DNA from: Geminocystis sp050753365
Lineage (GTDB): Bacteria; Cyanobacteriota; Cyanobacteriia; Cyanobacteriales; Cyanobacteriaceae
Direction of reading: 5' to 3'
Length of the DNA: 7,513 nucleotides
Assembly: GCF_050753365.1 (NCBI RefSeq)
Contig: NZ_JBLZFY010000148.1
Location: forward strand, 1 to 7,513
Positions 6,346-7,513 of the stretch are shown piece by piece. The first letter of the stretch is position 1, and every line of letters begins with the position of its first letter. A program made the position numbers and the translations under genes. The notes beneath the pieces were generated by a model. That model did no database searches. It was given only the letters and a program-made list of their open reading frames with translations, and was not told the origin of the DNA.

Positions 6346-7329
6346 ATGTTTCACTTTCGTATCGAACCTCACAGCAAAATTACTCCTTCACAACAGTTAA
6401 GTGATCAACTTCAGTTTGCCATCGCATCTCGTCAATATCCGCCGGGGCATCGTTTACCTAGCACTCGTCAATTAGCAATGTTAACAGGGCTTCATCGCAA
6501 TACTGTCAGTAAGGTTTATAAACAATTGGAAAAGAAAGGCTTAGTGGAATCGATCGCAGGTTCTGGTATATATGTGAAACATCAAAAGAAAGAAACTTCC
6601 CTTAAGACTCCTTCTTCTTTATTAGAATCCTATCCCGAAGCCGAAAAAATTATCACGGATTCGATCGATCGTCTTTTGCAACAAGGATGTAACTTAGGAC
6701 AAATTAAACAACTATTTTTAGAAGAAATTCACTGGCGTTTGCGATGCAGTGCCTTACTTTTAGTCACTGTACCCCTTTCAGATTTAAGTACAGGGAAATT
6801 AATGGTTTTGGAGTTAGAAAAAGCGTTGATGATTCCCATACAATTAGTACCTATGGAAGAACTAAATTTAGTATTAGAAAAAAATAGTTCGGTTACTATT
6901 GTTACCAGTCGTTATTTCATTCATCAGGTTTTAGAGTTAGTTAATCCTGAGTTTACGAGGGTTATTCCCATTGATATTTATGATTATAAACAAGAGTTAC
7001 AAATTATCAAAAAGTTACCCCAAGATTATTGTTTAGGGATTGTTAGTTTAAGTGCTGGTATTTTGAGGGTAGCCGAAATTTTAGCCCATAGTTTAAGGGG
7101 AAATGATATTACTGTGATAACCGCTCAAGGTAATAATCCACGCAGGTTAAAAAATTTGCTACGCAGTGCTTATACTATTATTTGTGATCCTCATAGTTAT
7201 TTGATGGTAAAAAATACTCTCAAGGAAGTACAAGAGGATTTGATTCGCCCTCCTGAAATTATCTGTAGCAATAGTTATATTGGGGAAAAATCGATCGAAC
7301 TGTTAAAAAGAGAGTTAGGCACTATCTAG
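6346..7329 (+). CDS. plmA: PlmA, cyanobacterial GntR-family transcriptional regulator
   Basis: This 327-residue protein starts with a GntR winged helix-turn-helix: FRIEPHSKITPSQQLSDQL (4-22), FAIASRQYPPGHRLPSTRQL (24-43), the recognition region TGLHRNTVSKVYKQLEKKGL (47-66) and the wing AGSGIYV (71-77). The C-terminal domain is the PlmA type: HWRLRCSALLLVTVPL (129-144), VTSRYF (186-191), IPIDIYDY (207-214), CLGIVSLSAGILR (229-241), IICDP (278-282), DLIRPPEIICS (298-308) and SIELLKREL (316-324). PlmA is nearly universal in cyanobacteria; it is linked to plasmid maintenance, photosystem stoichiometry and PII/PipX signalling. Five cysteines (115, 134, 229, 280, 307) sit at positions I recall as conserved, which would fit redox control. 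The ATG at 6346 is chosen because its product begins as other PlmA proteins do; an in-frame TTG at 6274 would add 24 residues encoded by repeat-like DNA. No Shine-Dalgarno is seen. Confidence 0.9.
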   Translation: MFHFRIEPHSKITPSQQLSDQLQFAIASRQYPPGHRLPSTRQLAMLTGLHRNTVSKVYKQLEKKGLVESIAGSGIYVKHQKKETSLKTPSSLLESYPEAEKIITDSIDRLLQQGCNLGQIKQLFLEEIHWRLRCSALLLVTVPLSDLSTGKLMVLELEKALMIPIQLVPMEELNLVLEKNSSVTIVTSRYFIHQVLELVNPEFTRVIPIDIYDYKQELQIIKKLPQDYCLGIVSLSAGILRVAEILAHSLRGNDITVITAQGNNPRRLKNLLRSAYTIICDPHSYLMVKNTLKEVQEDLIRPPEIICSNSYIGEKSIELLKRELGTI

Positions 7330-7357
7330 GGTGTGCTTAAAAAGTATTTTGATGAGG

Positions 7358-7404
<47 letters not shown>

Positions 7405-7445
7405 TGTTAATTTTTAATTCATTGCTATTCCTCTTAGAATAAATA

Positions 7446-7513
7446 ATGAATAATATTCAAGAAAAAATAGAGCATCGTTTAGGAATATCTTTAGATAAAA
7501 TATTTTTATTTTG
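7446..7513 (+). CDS. Start of an unrecognised gene, cut by the window edge
   Basis: An ATG at 7446 opens a frame that stays open for 22 codons to the end of the window, beginning MNNIQEKIEHRLGISLDKIF. An in-frame TAA lies at 7440-7442, so 7446 is the earliest possible start. There is no clear Shine-Dalgarno. The charged, helix-like beginning looks like real protein, but the piece is too short to assign a family, and AT-rich noncoding DNA could stay open this far by chance. Confidence 0.4.
   Translation, partial: MNNIQEKIEHRLGISLDKIFLF

Overview
The window looks like chromosomal DNA from an AT-rich unicellular-type cyanobacterium, near Cyanobacterium or Geminocystis in style. That placement is inferred from recalled family features, not from a search. 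Three things support it. There is a PlmA-type GntR regulator and a CAAD/CURT1 thylakoid protein, both characteristic of cyanobacteria. CGATCG cores occur about eleven times, one of them a full GCGATCGC (HIP1) octamer. Heptanucleotide tandem repeats of the kind common in cyanobacterial intergenic DNA occur after several genes.

Left half, all on the minus strand, in transcription order from right to left: (i) a 198-residue protein that starts like an IS6-family transposase, lacks the expected first catalytic Asp and ends in a membrane segment with an Asn-rich tail (3905-4501); (ii) a 416-residue polytopic O-antigen ligase/polymerase-type protein starting 3 nt after it (2651-3901); (iii) a CmoB-like SAM methyltransferase (1803-2519); (iv) a GH57 family glycosidase or glucanotransferase (78-1550). 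A palindromic repeat lies between (iii) and (iv), and a strong dyad lies in the leader of (iv). The GH57 stop codon sits inside a heptamer array that runs off the left edge of the window.

Right half, plus strand, divergent from the left half across an AT-rich 227-bp gap: an ECF/CbiO-type ABC ATPase (4729-5463), a CAAD/CURT1 membrane protein (5729-6166), the PlmA regulator (6346-7329, start revised to an internal ATG), and the first codons of an unrecognised gene running off the right edge.

Most of this is ordinary cyanobacterial housekeeping content: glucan metabolism, surface polysaccharide, metal or vitamin uptake, thylakoid shape and redox/nitrogen-linked regulation. The best candidate for something undescribed is the transposase-derived membrane protein tightly coupled to the O-antigen ligase-type gene. 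A second pattern worth attention is that heptamer repeats lie within 0-44 nt after the stop codons of four genes. I see no rRNA, tRNA, CRISPR array, complete insertion sequence or defence system.
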